Assembly (NCBI RefSeq): GCF_004331265.1
Contig: NZ_SJOO01000001.1
Location: 434,001-498,000, forward strand
Direction of reading: 5' to 3'
Length of the DNA stretch: 64,000 nt
Source: Enterobacter wuhouensis
GTDB lineage: Bacteria; Pseudomonadota; Gammaproteobacteria; Enterobacterales; Enterobacteriaceae
Shown: positions 38,460 through 50,044 of the stretch, piece after piece
How the letters are laid out: each line of letters begins with the position of its first letter
Numbering within the stretch: position 1 is the first letter of the stretch
Translations under genes and position numbers: made by a program
The notes under the pieces: generated by a model
Seen by the model: only the letters and a program-made list of their open reading frames with translations
Databases searched by the model: none
Told to the model about the DNA's origin: nothing

Positions 38460-38533
38460 TGCCCGGTGGCGCTGCGCTTACCGGGCCTAGGGTTCCCCCT
38501 GTAGGCCGGGTAAGGCGAAGCCGCCACCCGGCA
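38460..38533. repeat. REP/BIME pair
   Basis: Two inverted REP units: GCCCGGTGGCGCTGCGC at 38461 and its near complement ending GCCGCCACCCGGC at about 38532, with a short spacer. They lie between the binding-protein gene and ydcY and would protect or end the transcript. Confidence 0.85.
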
Positions 38534-38550
38534 ATTCACAAGGAGTGACA

Positions 38551-38784
38551 ATGTCACATTTAAACGAAGTTACCGCCCGTGTGGATGCCGCCATCGAAGA
38601 GAGCGTGATTACCCACATGAATGAACTGCTGATCGAATTAAGCGATGACGCTGAGCTGAGCCGTGAAGATCGCTACGCGCAGCAGCAGCGTCTGCGCACC
38701 GCGATCTCACATCACGGTAAGCAGCATAAAGACGAGATGGACGCGCGTCAGGAGCATCTGACGAAGGGTGGCACCATCCTTTAA
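38551..38784 (+). CDS. ydcY: YdcY
   Basis: A 77-residue helical protein matching E. coli YdcY nearly throughout (VDAAIEESVITHMNELLI, DDAELSREDRYAQQQRLRTA, KGGTIL at the end). DUF2526 family; no known function, no membrane helix. The ribosome site is AAGGAG. The stop overlaps the ydcZ stop on the other strand. Confidence 0.93.
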   Translation: MSHLNEVTARVDAAIEESVITHMNELLIELSDDAELSREDRYAQQQRLRTAISHHGKQHKDEMDARQEHLTKGGTIL

Positions 38785-39230
38785 AACTGCCGTCTGGCCA
38801 CCAGCCATGCCCCCACCACCAGCATCGCTGCGCCGCACACCGGGCCGACCAGCGCGCGCAGTGGAATGCCGTTGCTTCTCAACACGTCCATTACCAGACC
38901 ACCAATCAGCTGGCTTGCCACCAGCACGGCGATAGTCGTCGCCGCGCCGACATTCTGGTATCCGCTGATGCTGGCAAAGACAAAAAACGACCCCAGCAGC
39001 CCCGGGATTAACGTCCACCAGCGAACCGTAGAGGCCAGCTCGCTAAATCCGGCCCCCCCCTGTTTGAACCACAGGATGCTGACAAACAGCACAATGCCCA
39101 CCAGCGAATTCAGCAGCATCGCGATAAGAATGGTGGAGGAGGTCTGGGTGATACGCACCATCAGGGTGTTTTGCACCACCAGGCCAATGCCCGCCGCCAC
39201 CAGAAACGCCAAGGTCAAAGACTGATTCAT
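38781..39230 (-). CDS. ydcZ: Inner-membrane protein YdcZ (DMT family)
   Basis: A 149-residue protein with five helices of the small DMT-type (DUF606) transporters, matching E. coli YdcZ. Typical is GLVVQNTLMVRI near the start and IAVLVASQLIGGLVMD near the end. Its ATG overlaps the mnaT stop (TAATG), so the two genes are translated together. It may export an N-acetylated amino acid made by MnaT, but this is a guess from the pairing. Confidence 0.9.
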   Translation of the reverse strand: MNQSLTLAFLVAAGIGLVVQNTLMVRITQTSSTILIAMLLNSLVGIVLFVSILWFKQGGAGFSELASTVRWWTLIPGLLGSFFVFASISGYQNVGAATTIAVLVASQLIGGLVMDVLRSNGIPLRALVGPVCGAAMLVVGAWLVARRQF

Positions 39231-39745
39231 TAAATCGCATCCGGATCGCTGCGCTCATCAAGCTGCAGCTGCATAAAGGTTAAGTCCAGCCAGCGTCCAA
39301 ACTTCGTACCCACCTGCGGCATTTGCCCCGTGGTCACAAAGCCCAGCGTGTCGTGAAGATGAATGGAGGCATGATTTTGTGATTCGATCCCGGCTACCAT
39401 CACGTGTTTACCTATCCTGCGCGCTTCGATAATCAGCGCATTCATCAACGTACGCCCAATCCCCTTGCCCTGGTGGTCCGGGTGGACATAAACCGAGTGC
39501 TCAACCGTGTGGCGAAATCCGTCAAAAGCGCGCCAGTCGCCGAAGGAGGCGTAACCGGTGACGATGCCGTCTTCGTCACTCACCAGTACCGGATAGCCTG
39601 CGAGCGCCCGCGCCTCAAACCATGCGATACGGTTATCGGTATCCACCGTCTTGTCGTTCCAGATAGCGGCAGTATGCACCACCGCGTGGTTGTAGATCTC
39701 ACCGATAGCGGCGCAATCTTCTTTGCAGGCATGACGGACGATCAT
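39230..39745 (-). CDS. mnaT: L-amino acid N-acyltransferase MnaT (YncA)
   Basis: A 171-residue GNAT enzyme. E. coli MnaT acetylates methionine sulfone, methionine sulfoximine and related toxic analogues. The acetyl-CoA loop is HPDHQGKGIGRTLM, and VEHSVYV, VAGIESQNHASI and HDTLGFVTTGQMPQVG are conserved. It starts with GAGGGT upstream. An ACTATAGT palindrome lies 26 bases upstream and another before the divergent regulator gene. Confidence 0.94.
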   Translation of the reverse strand: MIVRHACKEDCAAIGEIYNHAVVHTAAIWNDKTVDTDNRIAWFEARALAGYPVLVSDEDGIVTGYASFGDWRAFDGFRHTVEHSVYVHPDHQGKGIGRTLMNALIIEARRIGKHVMVAGIESQNHASIHLHDTLGFVTTGQMPQVGTKFGRWLDLTFMQLQLDERSDPDAI

Positions 39746-39770
39746 GATTTACCCTCTGAGTGTGTTGTTC

Positions 39771-39784
39771 ACTATAGTATTACG
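39771..39784. promoter_or_regulatory. ACTATAGT element before mnaT
   Basis: ACTATAGTATTACG repeats, with one change, the element at 39880. The palindromic core ACTATAGT could be both a -10 element (TATAGT in either direction) and an operator for the neighbouring XRE-cupin regulator. Confidence 0.5.
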
Positions 39785-39879
39785 CGATAGCTAAGATAGT
39801 ACACAACCGTGATACCAAACCGCTACGGCATAAGCCATATCTTTTTGTTATGAAAACACCGTTGAATTGCCATCCATAC

Positions 39880-39893
39880 ACTATAGTATGACG
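39880..39893. promoter_or_regulatory. ACTATAGT element before the XRE-cupin gene
   Basis: ACTATAGTATGACG lies directly before the ATG at 39896. TATAGT at 39882-39887 would place the transcription start at about the ATG, which suggests a leaderless mRNA. It repeats the element 109 bases to the left. Confidence 0.5.
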
Positions 39894-39895
39894 TT

Positions 39896-40471
39896 ATGAA
39901 CACTATGACAGACACGATGAATCAACGGATTAGCGCCCGAATTCGCATTGAACGCGAGTCGCGAGGATGGTCCTTGAGCGAGCTTGCCGACCGGGCCGGC
40001 GTCTCGCGGGCAATGATCCACAAGATTGAACGCGGGGACAGCAGCCCTACGGCCACGCTGCTTGCCCGCCTGTCGGGTGCGTTTGGGATCAGCATGTCGA
40101 CCCTTATTGCCAGAGCAGAGATGCAGGAAGGGAAGCTGCTGCGTCTCGCCAATCAGCCCGTCTGGCGCGATCCGCAGACCCACTATCTTCGCCGCCACGT
40201 TTCACCGCGCACCGATCTGCCGATAGATCTTGTTCAGATTGAGTTACCCGGCGGCAGCGATGTTCCCATGCCGGCATCATCCTATGCCCTGGCACGCCAG
40301 CTGATCTGGCTCCAGTCCGGCCGGCTTGTGTTTCTGGAAGGGGATACGCGGCACGAGATGGAGGCAGGAGATTGTCTCGAACTGGGGCCGCCAAATGACT
40401 GCCGATTTATCAATGAAACCGATCAATCCTGCGTTTATCTGGTCGTGCGGCTTAATCAGTCTGGCTCGTAA
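39896..40471 (+). CDS. XRE-family regulator with cupin domain
   Basis: A 191-residue regulator with an N-terminal XRE helix-turn-helix (RGWSLSELADRAGVSRAMIHKIERGDSSPT at about 23-52, given here as one motif in parts: WSLSELADRAGVSRAMI and KIERGDSSPT) and a C-terminal cupin (WLQSGRLVFLEGDTRHEM, AGDCLELGPPNDCRF). Such proteins bind a small ligand in the cupin. It is divergent from mnaT-ydcZ and upstream of curA, and probably controls mnaT-ydcZ and itself. No ribosome site precedes the ATG at 39896; ATGs at 39905 and 39917 are alternatives, also without one. Confidence 0.85.
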   Translation: MNTMTDTMNQRISARIRIERESRGWSLSELADRAGVSRAMIHKIERGDSSPTATLLARLSGAFGISMSTLIARAEMQEGKLLRLANQPVWRDPQTHYLRRHVSPRTDLPIDLVQIELPGGSDVPMPASSYALARQLIWLQSGRLVFLEGDTRHEMEAGDCLELGPPNDCRFINETDQSCVYLVVRLNQSGS

Positions 40472-40536
40472 TGGTAATGCACGATGCGGAATAATAAACC
40501 AGGCTTTAATGACATTTGCACAAGAAGGCGTTCCTT

Positions 40537-41577
40537 ATGAATCAATCTGTTTCGCAAAATCGTCGCTGGGTACTGGCTTCACGTCCGCAGGGTGCACCGG
40601 TTGCGGATAACTTCCGCCTGGAAGAGCAGCCCATCCCCGTTCCCGCGTCGGGGCAGGTTCTGCTGCGTACGATATGGCTTTCGCTGGACCCCTACATGCG
40701 CGGGCGAATGAGCGATGCGCCATCCTATTCCCCGCCGGTGGAGATCGGCGCGGTCATGGTCGGGGGCACGGTCAGTCGCGTTGAGCAGTCAAACCATCCC
40801 GATTTCAGGCCCGGTGAATGGGTATTGAGCTACAGCGGCTGGCAGGAGTACGACCTCTCTGACGGCAGCGGGCTGGTGAAGCTTGGTGAAAACACCACTC
40901 ATCCATCGTGGGCGCTGGGCATATTGGGCATGCCGGGCTTTACGGCCTATATGGGGCTGTTGGATATCGGGCAGCCGAAAGCGGGCGAAACGCTGGTCGT
41001 TGCTGCTGCAACAGGGCCAGTCGGCGCAACGGTCGGGCAAATCGGTAAGATCAAAGGTTGCCGGGTCATTGGGGTTGCCGGTGGGGCAGAAAAGTGCCGC
41101 CATGCCGTCGAGGTTCTGGGATTTGACCAGTGCATCGACCATAAGGCAGATGATTTTGCCGAGCAGCTGGCGAAAGCCTGCCCGAATGGCATTGATGTCT
41201 ACTACGAAAACGTGGGCGGGAAGGTCTTTGATGCCGTACTGCCCCTGTTGAATACCTCGGCACGCGTTCCGGTCTGCGGGCTGGTGAGCGGCTATAACGC
41301 CACGGCGCTGCCTGACGGGCCCGATCGCCTGCCGCTGCTGATGGGCACGATCCTGAAAAAACGTATTCGTATGCAGGGATTTATCATCGGTCAGGATTAC
41401 GGTCACCGCATCCAGGAGTTCCAGGAAGAGATGGGACGCTGGGTAACCGAGGGCAAAATCCACTATCGCGAACAGGTGACGGACGGGCTGGAAAACGCGC
41501 CGCAGGCGCTGATTGGCCTTCTGGAAGGGAAAAACTTCGGTAAAGTCGTGATTCGCGTCGCGGACGATAAAAAATAA
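40537..41577 (+). CDS. curA: NADPH-dependent curcumin/alkenal reductase CurA (YncB)
   Basis: A 346-residue medium-chain reductase of the zinc-free leukotriene B4 dehydrogenase type. E. coli CurA reduces curcumin to tetrahydrocurcumin. The N-terminal substrate part has RRWVLASRPQGAPV, LDPYMRGRMSD and VMVGGTVSRV; the cofactor site is VVAAATGPVGATVGQ and VAGGAEKCRH; YYENVGGKVFDAVLPLLN is conserved. The ATG at 40537 fits the E. coli start; a TTG at 40516 is less likely. Confidence 0.94.
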   Translation: MNQSVSQNRRWVLASRPQGAPVADNFRLEEQPIPVPASGQVLLRTIWLSLDPYMRGRMSDAPSYSPPVEIGAVMVGGTVSRVEQSNHPDFRPGEWVLSYSGWQEYDLSDGSGLVKLGENTTHPSWALGILGMPGFTAYMGLLDIGQPKAGETLVVAAATGPVGATVGQIGKIKGCRVIGVAGGAEKCRHAVEVLGFDQCIDHKADDFAEQLAKACPNGIDVYYENVGGKVFDAVLPLLNTSARVPVCGLVSGYNATALPDGPDRLPLLMGTILKKRIRMQGFIIGQDYGHRIQEFQEEMGRWVTEGKIHYREQVTDGLENAPQALIGLLEGKNFGKVVIRVADDKK

Positions 41578-41584
41578 AATCAAC

Positions 41585-41611
41585 TATGGCGGGTATTCCC
41601 GCCATATTTAT
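41585..41611 (+). terminator. Terminator of curA
   Basis: A perfect 9-bp stem (TATGGCGGG / CCCGCCATA) with loop TATT, followed by TTTATTT, eight bases after the curA stop. Confidence 0.85.
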
Positions 41612-41826
41612 TTGAGAAAGTACGATATATTGTCTTTAATTAAATCGGCTTACACATAAACGCATCATCACAGATGAGCGATCCAGACAGAAAAGATTGT
41701 CGACGTTTCTTATTTTTTTTTGCGCATTCCCAATACCAGGCATGAAGATACAGGATATATCTAACCGGCATCGATGTTTTGCATCGACGCTGATAATAAC
41801 GTTTTGTTTGGTTACAGGAATTGAAC

Positions 41827-42495
41827 ATGCTTGATTTGGATCATTTAGAGAAAGCGCAAAGAATCAGTCTCACCATGCAAGTTGAGTTAAGCCTTAAAGG
41901 AGCGTTAATTACCGGCTCCCTGAAGCCGGGGGCGAGACTCATCACCAAAGAAATTGCCGATAAATTAGGCACCAGCATTACGCCGGTGCGAGAAGCGCTG
42001 CTGCGGCTGGTTTCCGCCGGGGCGTTACATGCCACGCCGGCGCAGGCTTTTCTGGTGCCCGAGGTCACGCTGGATCGCTATAAAGAAATTAACGCCATCA
42101 GAAAGCAGCTTGAGCCGATGGCCGTTGCAGCCGCGTGCGCGCAGATGTCCGAAAGCAGGCTGGACGCGCTGCGCGAGCTGTCGGACAAATTCCACGAAGC
42201 GATGCAAAAAGGGAATGTTCAGCAGGCGCTTCACGCCAATCGTATTTTTCGTTTTACCCTCTATCAGTATGCAGAAATGCCTACCCTGAGCGCATTAATT
42301 GAGCAGCTGTGGGTTCGCATCGGCCCCTGCATCAACTATCTGCATGAAGAGCTGAAGGATGTCCCGGTGAAAACGTATCACTATGCTGAGTTGCTTTCCG
42401 CCCTTGAGCGAAAAGATGTTGAAGCGAGCCAGAAGGCGATTGACCGCCTGATTGATGAAGCGGATATTCTTTTACAGCGGCAATATTTTAGCTAA
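41827..42495 (+). CDS. mcbR: GntR/FadR-family regulator McbR (YncC)
   Basis: A 222-residue regulator. The winged helix (LKPGARLITKEIADKLGTS, then PVREALLRLVSAGALH) is followed by an all-helical FCD ligand domain (IRKQLEPMAVAAACAQM, ANRIFRFTLYQYAEMP, LIEQLWVRIGPC). E. coli McbR represses mcbA and influences colanic acid and biofilm; the sequence here is clearly related but not as close as most neighbours. The ATG at 41827 has AGGAA upstream; the place between curA and pqqU is as in E. coli. Confidence 0.88.
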   Translation: MLDLDHLEKAQRISLTMQVELSLKGALITGSLKPGARLITKEIADKLGTSITPVREALLRLVSAGALHATPAQAFLVPEVTLDRYKEINAIRKQLEPMAVAAACAQMSESRLDALRELSDKFHEAMQKGNVQQALHANRIFRFTLYQYAEMPTLSALIEQLWVRIGPCINYLHEELKDVPVKTYHYAELLSALERKDVEASQKAIDRLIDEADILLQRQYFS

Positions 42496-42549
42496 GAAAT
42501 TATTTAACAGCGCGGCTAATGTGTAGTGATATTTATTTTGTGAATATTT

Positions 42550-42572
42550 CCTGATGGCATTACGCCATCAGG
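42550..42572 (+). terminator. Terminator of mcbR
   Basis: A perfect 9-bp stem (CCTGATGGC / GCCATCAGG) with a five-base loop; ATTTCATTTTTT follows a few bases later. It lies between the convergent mcbR and pqqU ends. Confidence 0.75.
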
Positions 42573-42622
42573 AACGTTATTTCATTTTTTTACGACGGAA
42601 AAGAACAGCCGTCGGTTAATTA

Positions 42623-44737
42623 TTACTCAAAGCGATAAGACACTGACATCCCCACGCCATAGTTGCGGCCAGGGGCGGGTTCGTAATAACGCCCGTTGGA
42701 CTCGTTCACGATCACCGAGCCAACATACTCCTTGTCAAACAGGTTATCGACGCGGCCAAAGACGTCCATTCCCCAGTTGCCGTAGCTGAATTTATACCCG
42801 GTATTCAGGCCCACCACCGTGTAAGACGGTGCTTTCGCCGTGTTTTCGTCGTCCGCCATGATATCGCTCATGTAGCGCACGTCGGTGCCGGCATACCAGC
42901 CTTCTTCCGGCTGCCAGCCAAACGATGCGTAGCCCATGTTGCGGGCAATGCCCGGCATACGGTTGCCGTTACAGTCTCCATCGCTGCACACGTTGGTACG
43001 ATAGGTTGCATCCAGGTAGGTCCAGGCCATCTTCAGCTTCCAGCTTTCAGCGAACTGCTGATCGAGGGAAAGCTCAACGCCCTGACGGCGCGTTTTGCCG
43101 GCGTTTTTATAGCTGGTACGCCCGCCGGAGCTGGCGTCTGTTACGATCTCATCGTCGGTGTCGGTGCGGAACAGCGCCGCGGTGAACAGGCCATTGCCGA
43201 CGCGCGTTTTGCTGCCGACTTCATAGGTATTGTTGGTGGACGGCTTAAGACCGATGTTTAGCCCGCCCTGATTGTCCGAACGGTAGGAGAGTTCATTGAT
43301 GGTCGGCGTTTCAAACCCGCGTCCGGCCGCTGCGTACAGATTCCACGCGTCGGTCACCGCATATTTCACAGAACCCGCCGGGAGCCATTTGTGATAGCTC
43401 GCATCGCCGCTGTCGTCGCCGTTGCCCGGCGTTACGTAATGGTCGTTGGAATCAAACCACACGGAGCTGTAGCGCACCCCCGCGTCGACGGAGAGTTTTT
43501 CCGTTAGCTGCCAGCTGGTTTGCAGATACGGGTCAACGTTCCACATCAAATTACGTTCGTTGCGGCGTTTGTCACCTTTTACGCCGTATTCAGGCACGCC
43601 GTTGTTCATCACGAAGTTTTCATACCCGCGACGATCTTCGCTCAGGTTTTCGTAGTTCAGGCCGGTGGTGAAGGTCACCGGCACCAGCAGCTCGCCGCGA
43701 TGCGTCCAGCGGGTATCAATGCCCTGATAATGGCGCTGCATGTCAATCACGCCGCCGGAGTGGGTTGGCTTCAGCTGCGGCTGATATGGAATTGACTGGT
43801 ACTGCGTCATTTCGCGCTCGCCGGCGTACATCATCACGCTGAGATCGTCCTGCTCGCTGAGCTGGCGGTCATAGCGCAGTCCCGCCTGGGTCTGCTTGAT
43901 GGTCTTACGGGTGTTGTACTGGTCGCCGCGCGGAGACTGGCGCGGGTTATTCCGCCACTCCTGATAGTCAAGGCCGCCCGGATCGTTGGCCTTCATATCC
44001 ACGCTGTTAAAGATCAGCGTCAGCTTGCTGACGTCATCAATACGCACGCCGAGCTTGGCGTTAGCAAGGTTTTTACGCGCGCCGCTGTGGTCGCGGTAGC
44101 CCTTTGTGGTGAAGCTGGTAGTGGAGACCGTGTAATCCACGTCGCCCGCGTGCGTGCCGTCGCCCATCGCGCCGGTGGCTTTCATCCCGTAGCGCCAGGT
44201 GCCGTAGCTGCCGTAATAGCTGCTGGCCTCAATGGTCGGCGGCTGTTGCCCGGTCTGAGTGTTGATATTAATCACGCCGCCGGAGGCATTGCCGTAAAGG
44301 GCAGAGAAGGGCCCGCGCAGCACTTCAACGCTATCCACGCTGGTGAGATCGATGTTGGAGGTCTGGCCTTGACCGTCCGGCATGGTTGCCGGAATACCGT
44401 CCACGTACATGCGAATGCCGCGCACGCCAAAGGTTGAACGCGCACCGAAACCGCGCATGGAAAGCTGCAGATCCTGCGCATAGTTCTGACGATTCTGAAT
44501 CTGCAGGCCCGGCACGCTGCCGAGGGATTCCGACAGGTTAATGCGCGGGGCGGCCTGACGCATATCGTCGCCGTTCACGACGCTGACCGCCGCAGGCGTA
44601 TCCAGCTCGGAGACGGTCTGCGGCGAGGCGCTGACGATCATGGTCTGTTCTTCGGCACCCAGTGCAGCCAAAGGCGCTACGATAACGGGGACCAGCAGCA
44701 GCGGGAGAGTTGCCTTACGGGCATATATGATTTTCAT
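42623..44737 (-). CDS. pqqU: TonB-dependent receptor PqqU (YncD)
   Basis: A 704-residue outer-membrane transporter. The ATG at 44737 starts the signal peptide (MKIIYARKATLPLLLVPV, cut near ALG). The TonB box is EQTMIVSASP. The plug has DTPAAVSVVNGDDM, IQNRQNYAQDLQLSMRGFG and VDGIPATMPDGQGQT. The barrel ends in Phe-Glu (SYRFE). E. coli YncD was recently shown to take up pyrroloquinoline quinone and was renamed PqqU. A Fur-like box lies in the shared promoter region with yncE. Confidence 0.93.
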   Translation of the reverse strand: MKIIYARKATLPLLLVPVIVAPLAALGAEEQTMIVSASPQTVSELDTPAAVSVVNGDDMRQAAPRINLSESLGSVPGLQIQNRQNYAQDLQLSMRGFGARSTFGVRGIRMYVDGIPATMPDGQGQTSNIDLTSVDSVEVLRGPFSALYGNASGGVININTQTGQQPPTIEASSYYGSYGTWRYGMKATGAMGDGTHAGDVDYTVSTTSFTTKGYRDHSGARKNLANAKLGVRIDDVSKLTLIFNSVDMKANDPGGLDYQEWRNNPRQSPRGDQYNTRKTIKQTQAGLRYDRQLSEQDDLSVMMYAGEREMTQYQSIPYQPQLKPTHSGGVIDMQRHYQGIDTRWTHRGELLVPVTFTTGLNYENLSEDRRGYENFVMNNGVPEYGVKGDKRRNERNLMWNVDPYLQTSWQLTEKLSVDAGVRYSSVWFDSNDHYVTPGNGDDSGDASYHKWLPAGSVKYAVTDAWNLYAAAGRGFETPTINELSYRSDNQGGLNIGLKPSTNNTYEVGSKTRVGNGLFTAALFRTDTDDEIVTDASSGGRTSYKNAGKTRRQGVELSLDQQFAESWKLKMAWTYLDATYRTNVCSDGDCNGNRMPGIARNMGYASFGWQPEEGWYAGTDVRYMSDIMADDENTAKAPSYTVVGLNTGYKFSYGNWGMDVFGRVDNLFDKEYVGSVIVNESNGRYYEPAPGRNYGVGMSVSYRFE

Positions 44738-44882
44738 GAATAAACCGGTTGTGGAATGAAAACGAACCAAATGGAACATGTGCGTGTATGTTAAAACTTT
44801 TGTAAATGTTTTGAAAACTATAACCGCACATTGCGTTAAGTAAAAACGCGCAGGGAAAGAAAAACTCCACATTCATCAGATT

Positions 44883-44901
44883 AATGATTACTATTCTCAT
44901 T
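44883..44901. promoter_or_regulatory. Fur-like box between pqqU and yncE
   Basis: AATGATTACTATTCTCATT is a partly palindromic AT-rich 19-mer resembling the Fur consensus (GATAATGATAATCATTATC). E. coli yncE is known to be Fur-repressed, and one site could serve both divergent genes. Confidence 0.6.
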
Positions 44902-44979
44902 AAAACAGCGGCGACGCCATGACGTTGCCTGCCGGAAGCGATGTCAGCAGTACACCCCCTCTTGTAAAAAGGAATTGTT

Positions 44980-46041
44980 ATGTCTTTACGTCATCTGTAC
45001 TCGCCGCGCCTGCGTGGTTCTCTGCTCTTAGGCTCTTTACTCATTGCCGGTTCGTTCCAGGTTCATGCCGCCGAAGAGATGCTGCGCAAAGCGGTAGGAA
45101 AAGGCGCGTATGAAATGGCCGTGAGTCAGCAGGAGAACGCGCTGTGGGTCGCGACGTCGCAAAGCCGCAAAACGGATAAGGGCGGCATTGTCTATCGCCT
45201 CGATCCGGTTACGCTGGAAGTGACGCAGGCTATTCATAACGATCTTAAGCCGTTTGGCGCCACGATTGATCAAGCCACCCAGACCCTGTGGTTTGGGAAC
45301 ACCACCAACAGCGCGGTAACCGCTATCGATGCGAAAACCGGTGAGGTCAAAGGACGCCTGGTGCTGGATGAGCGCAAGCGTAGCGAAACGGTCAAGCCGC
45401 TGCAGCCGCGACAGCTGGTGGCGGATGACGCCACCAACACGGTGTACATCACCGGTATCGGCAAAGAGAGCGTGATCTGGGTGATTGATGGCGCAACGCT
45501 GAAGCTGAAAGACACGATCGCCAATACGGGCACATATGGCACCGGTCTGGCGCTGGACGCCCAGGCAAAACGTCTGTACACCACCAACGCCGACGGCGAA
45601 CTGGTGACGATTGATACGGCAACCAACAAAATCCTGAGCCGCAAAAAACTGCAGGACGACGGGAAAGAACACTTCTACCTGAACCTGAGCCTGGATACCG
45701 CCGGTCAGCGTGCGTTTGTGACGGATTCAAAACAGCCTGAAGTGCTGGTGGTGAGCCTGAAGGATGGCAGCGTAATGGAGAAAATCGCTGCGCCTGAATC
45801 GCTGGCGGTTCTGTTTAACCCGGCGCGCAATGAGGCCTACGTGACGCATCGTGAAGCAGGGAAGGTGAGCGTGATTGATGCGAAAACCTACAAAGTGACG
45901 AAAACCTACGATACGCCGGTTTATCCGAACAGCCTGGCGCTGTCCGCAGACGGTAAAACCCTGTACGTGACGGTGAAACAGAAATCTACCCGTCAGCAGG
46001 AAGCCACTCAGCCTGACGACGTCATTCGTATCGCGCTGTAA
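44980..46041 (+). CDS. yncE: Periplasmic beta-propeller protein YncE
   Basis: A 353-residue secreted protein with a signal peptide of about 30 residues (SLLLGSLLIAGSFQVHA). The rest is a seven-blade YVTN-type propeller with repeated D-x-x-T/K segments (VTAIDAKTGEVKGRL, VWVIDGATLKLKDTI, VTIDTATNKILSR, VSVIDAKTYKVTKTYD). E. coli YncE is iron-repressed and can bind single-stranded DNA; its physiological role is open. It is divergent from pqqU with a possible Fur site between them. Confidence 0.94.
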   Translation: MSLRHLYSPRLRGSLLLGSLLIAGSFQVHAAEEMLRKAVGKGAYEMAVSQQENALWVATSQSRKTDKGGIVYRLDPVTLEVTQAIHNDLKPFGATIDQATQTLWFGNTTNSAVTAIDAKTGEVKGRLVLDERKRSETVKPLQPRQLVADDATNTVYITGIGKESVIWVIDGATLKLKDTIANTGTYGTGLALDAQAKRLYTTNADGELVTIDTATNKILSRKKLQDDGKEHFYLNLSLDTAGQRAFVTDSKQPEVLVVSLKDGSVMEKIAAPESLAVLFNPARNEAYVTHREAGKVSVIDAKTYKVTKTYDTPVYPNSLALSADGKTLYVTVKQKSTRQQEATQPDDVIRIAL

Positions 46042-46050
46042 GGCTTGAAT

Positions 46051-46126
46051 TGCCCGGCGGCGCTGCGCCTGCCGGGCCTGGAAAACCATGAGATGTAGGC
46101 CGGGTAAGGCGAAGCCGCCACCCGGC
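46051..46126. repeat. REP/BIME pair
   Basis: Inverted REP units TGCCCGGCGGCGCTGCG (46051) and a complement ending GCCGCCACCCGG (about 46125), nearly identical to the pair at 38460. They separate the convergent yncE and ansP ends. Confidence 0.85.
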
Positions 46127-46133
46127 TTTATTA

Positions 46134-47630
46134 TTAACGCGAGGTTTCTTCAACCAGCGGGCCGTCATCGCGTTCATCGTCATGATGAACCGGCGCGGTG
46201 CTGTGAATTTCGTTAACGCGTTTACGCACGCCAAACCAGCCTGCAATGAGCAGCACGGCCAGCAGCGGAATGGTGGCAACGGTGTACGTGCCGTTCGGAT
46301 AGTCGAACGCCATCAGCACCAGCACGCTAAAGAGGAACAGCAGGGTGAGCCACGAGGTCACCGGCGCGCCCGGTAGCTTGAATTTAACATCAGCCGCTTT
46401 ACCTTCTTTAATCGCCTTACGCAGGCGCATCTGGCAAACCACGATAAAGGCCCAGGAGGCGATAATGCCCAGCGCGGCAACGTTCAGCACGATCTCAAAT
46501 ACCTGCGACGGAACAAGGTAGTTCAGGAACACGCCAAACACGTAGACCACCAGCGTCGCGAGGATACCCGCGTAAGGCACCTGCTGCTTGCTCATTTTAG
46601 ACATGAACTTCGGCGCTGAGCCGCCCATCGACATGGAGCGCAGGATGCGGCCAGTGGAATACAGGCCCGAGTTCAGGCTGGAGAGCGCCGCGGTCAGCAC
46701 CACGATATTCATGATGCTGCCCACGTAAGGTACGCCCAGCTTAGAGAAGAAGGTCACGAACGGGCTTTGGCCCGCCTGATAGGCGTTCCACGGCAGAAGC
46801 AGAACCAGCAGCACCACGGAACCCACATAGAACAGGCCGATACGCCAGATCACGCTGTTGATGGCTTTTGGCACCATGGTCTGCGGATCTTTACACTCCC
46901 CGGCAGCCGTACCCACCAGTTCGATAGAGGCAAAGGCAAACACCACCCCCTGAACCAGCACCAGCGCAGGCAGCAGCCCGTGCGGGAAGAAGCCGCCGTT
47001 ATCGGTTATAAGGTGGAAGCCCGTGGCATTACCGTCCAGCGGCTTGCCGCTGCCGAGGAACACCGTACCCACCACGAGGAAAATCACGATGGCCAGCACT
47101 TTTACCAGCGCAAACCAGAACTCCATTTCGGCGAACCACTTCACGCCGATCATGTTCATGGTGCCAACGATCGCCAGCGCGCCGAGGGCAAATACCCACT
47201 GCGGCACATCGCCAAACGCGCCCCAGTAGTGCATGTACAGCGCAACGGCGGTGATGTCGACGATACCGGTCATTGCCCAGTTAACGAAGTACATCCAGCC
47301 CGCCACGTAGGCGGCTTTTTCACCGAGGAATTCACGGGCATAGGAGACAAAGCTGCCGCTGGACGGGCGATGCAGTACCAGCTCGCCTAACGCACGCAGA
47401 ATAAAGAAAGAGAAAATTCCACACACCAGATAGACCAGTGCGAGCGCGGGGCCCGCCATCTGAAGACGTGCGCCAGCGCCTAAAAACAGACCTGTACCAA
47501 TAGCGCCGCCGATGGCGATCATTTGAACCTGACGGTTGCCCATCGCCTTGTGGTAGCCCTCTTCGTGAGAGTTCAACCAGCGACGTTTCGCAGCATGATG
47601 ATCGGCTGCGCTTTTATTGCTTGTTTTCAT
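46134..47630 (-). CDS. ansP: L-asparagine permease AnsP
   Basis: A 498-residue amino-acid/proton symporter of the APC family with 12 helices. The conserved start is [19 protein letters not shown], then [16 protein letters not shown] and [13 protein letters not shown]. It matches E. coli AnsP nearly throughout. The ATG at 47630 has CAGGTAAC upstream; a longer frame to 47717 is unlikely. Confidence 0.95.
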   Translation of the reverse strand: MKTSNKSAADHHAAKRRWLNSHEEGYHKAMGNRQVQMIAIGGAIGTGLFLGAGARLQMAGPALALVYLVCGIFSFFILRALGELVLHRPSSGSFVSYAREFLGEKAAYVAGWMYFVNWAMTGIVDITAVALYMHYWGAFGDVPQWVFALGALAIVGTMNMIGVKWFAEMEFWFALVKVLAIVIFLVVGTVFLGSGKPLDGNATGFHLITDNGGFFPHGLLPALVLVQGVVFAFASIELVGTAAGECKDPQTMVPKAINSVIWRIGLFYVGSVVLLVLLLPWNAYQAGQSPFVTFFSKLGVPYVGSIMNIVVLTAALSSLNSGLYSTGRILRSMSMGGSAPKFMSKMSKQQVPYAGILATLVVYVFGVFLNYLVPSQVFEIVLNVAALGIIASWAFIVVCQMRLRKAIKEGKAADVKFKLPGAPVTSWLTLLFLFSVLVLMAFDYPNGTYTVATIPLLAVLLIAGWFGVRKRVNEIHSTAPVHHDDERDDGPLVEETSR

Positions 47631-49040
<1,410 letters not shown>

Positions 49041-49041
49041 A

Positions 49042-49938
<897 letters not shown>

Positions 49939-50044
49939 TTACCTCATTTATGAATTGTGCTCATGGTTCCTTTCTGATTATGCAGTCTAATGCTCACGGC
50001 ACCTTTGCGCTACTGTTAGCGCAACAGCCAACGAGGAGAAAAGT

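Noticed and set aside
27891..38533. The 10.6 kb between patD and ydcY as a recent genomic island
   Set aside because: ortT is native here in E. coli, srfABC lies in a similar neighbourhood in Salmonella as I recall, and I see no integrase, tRNA or flanking repeats. Loss in E. coli is as likely as gain here.
41640..41828. 62-codon minus-strand frame between curA and mcbR
   Set aside because: Rich in Cys, Tyr and Lys from AT-rich promoter sequence, no ribosome site and no resemblance to a known protein.
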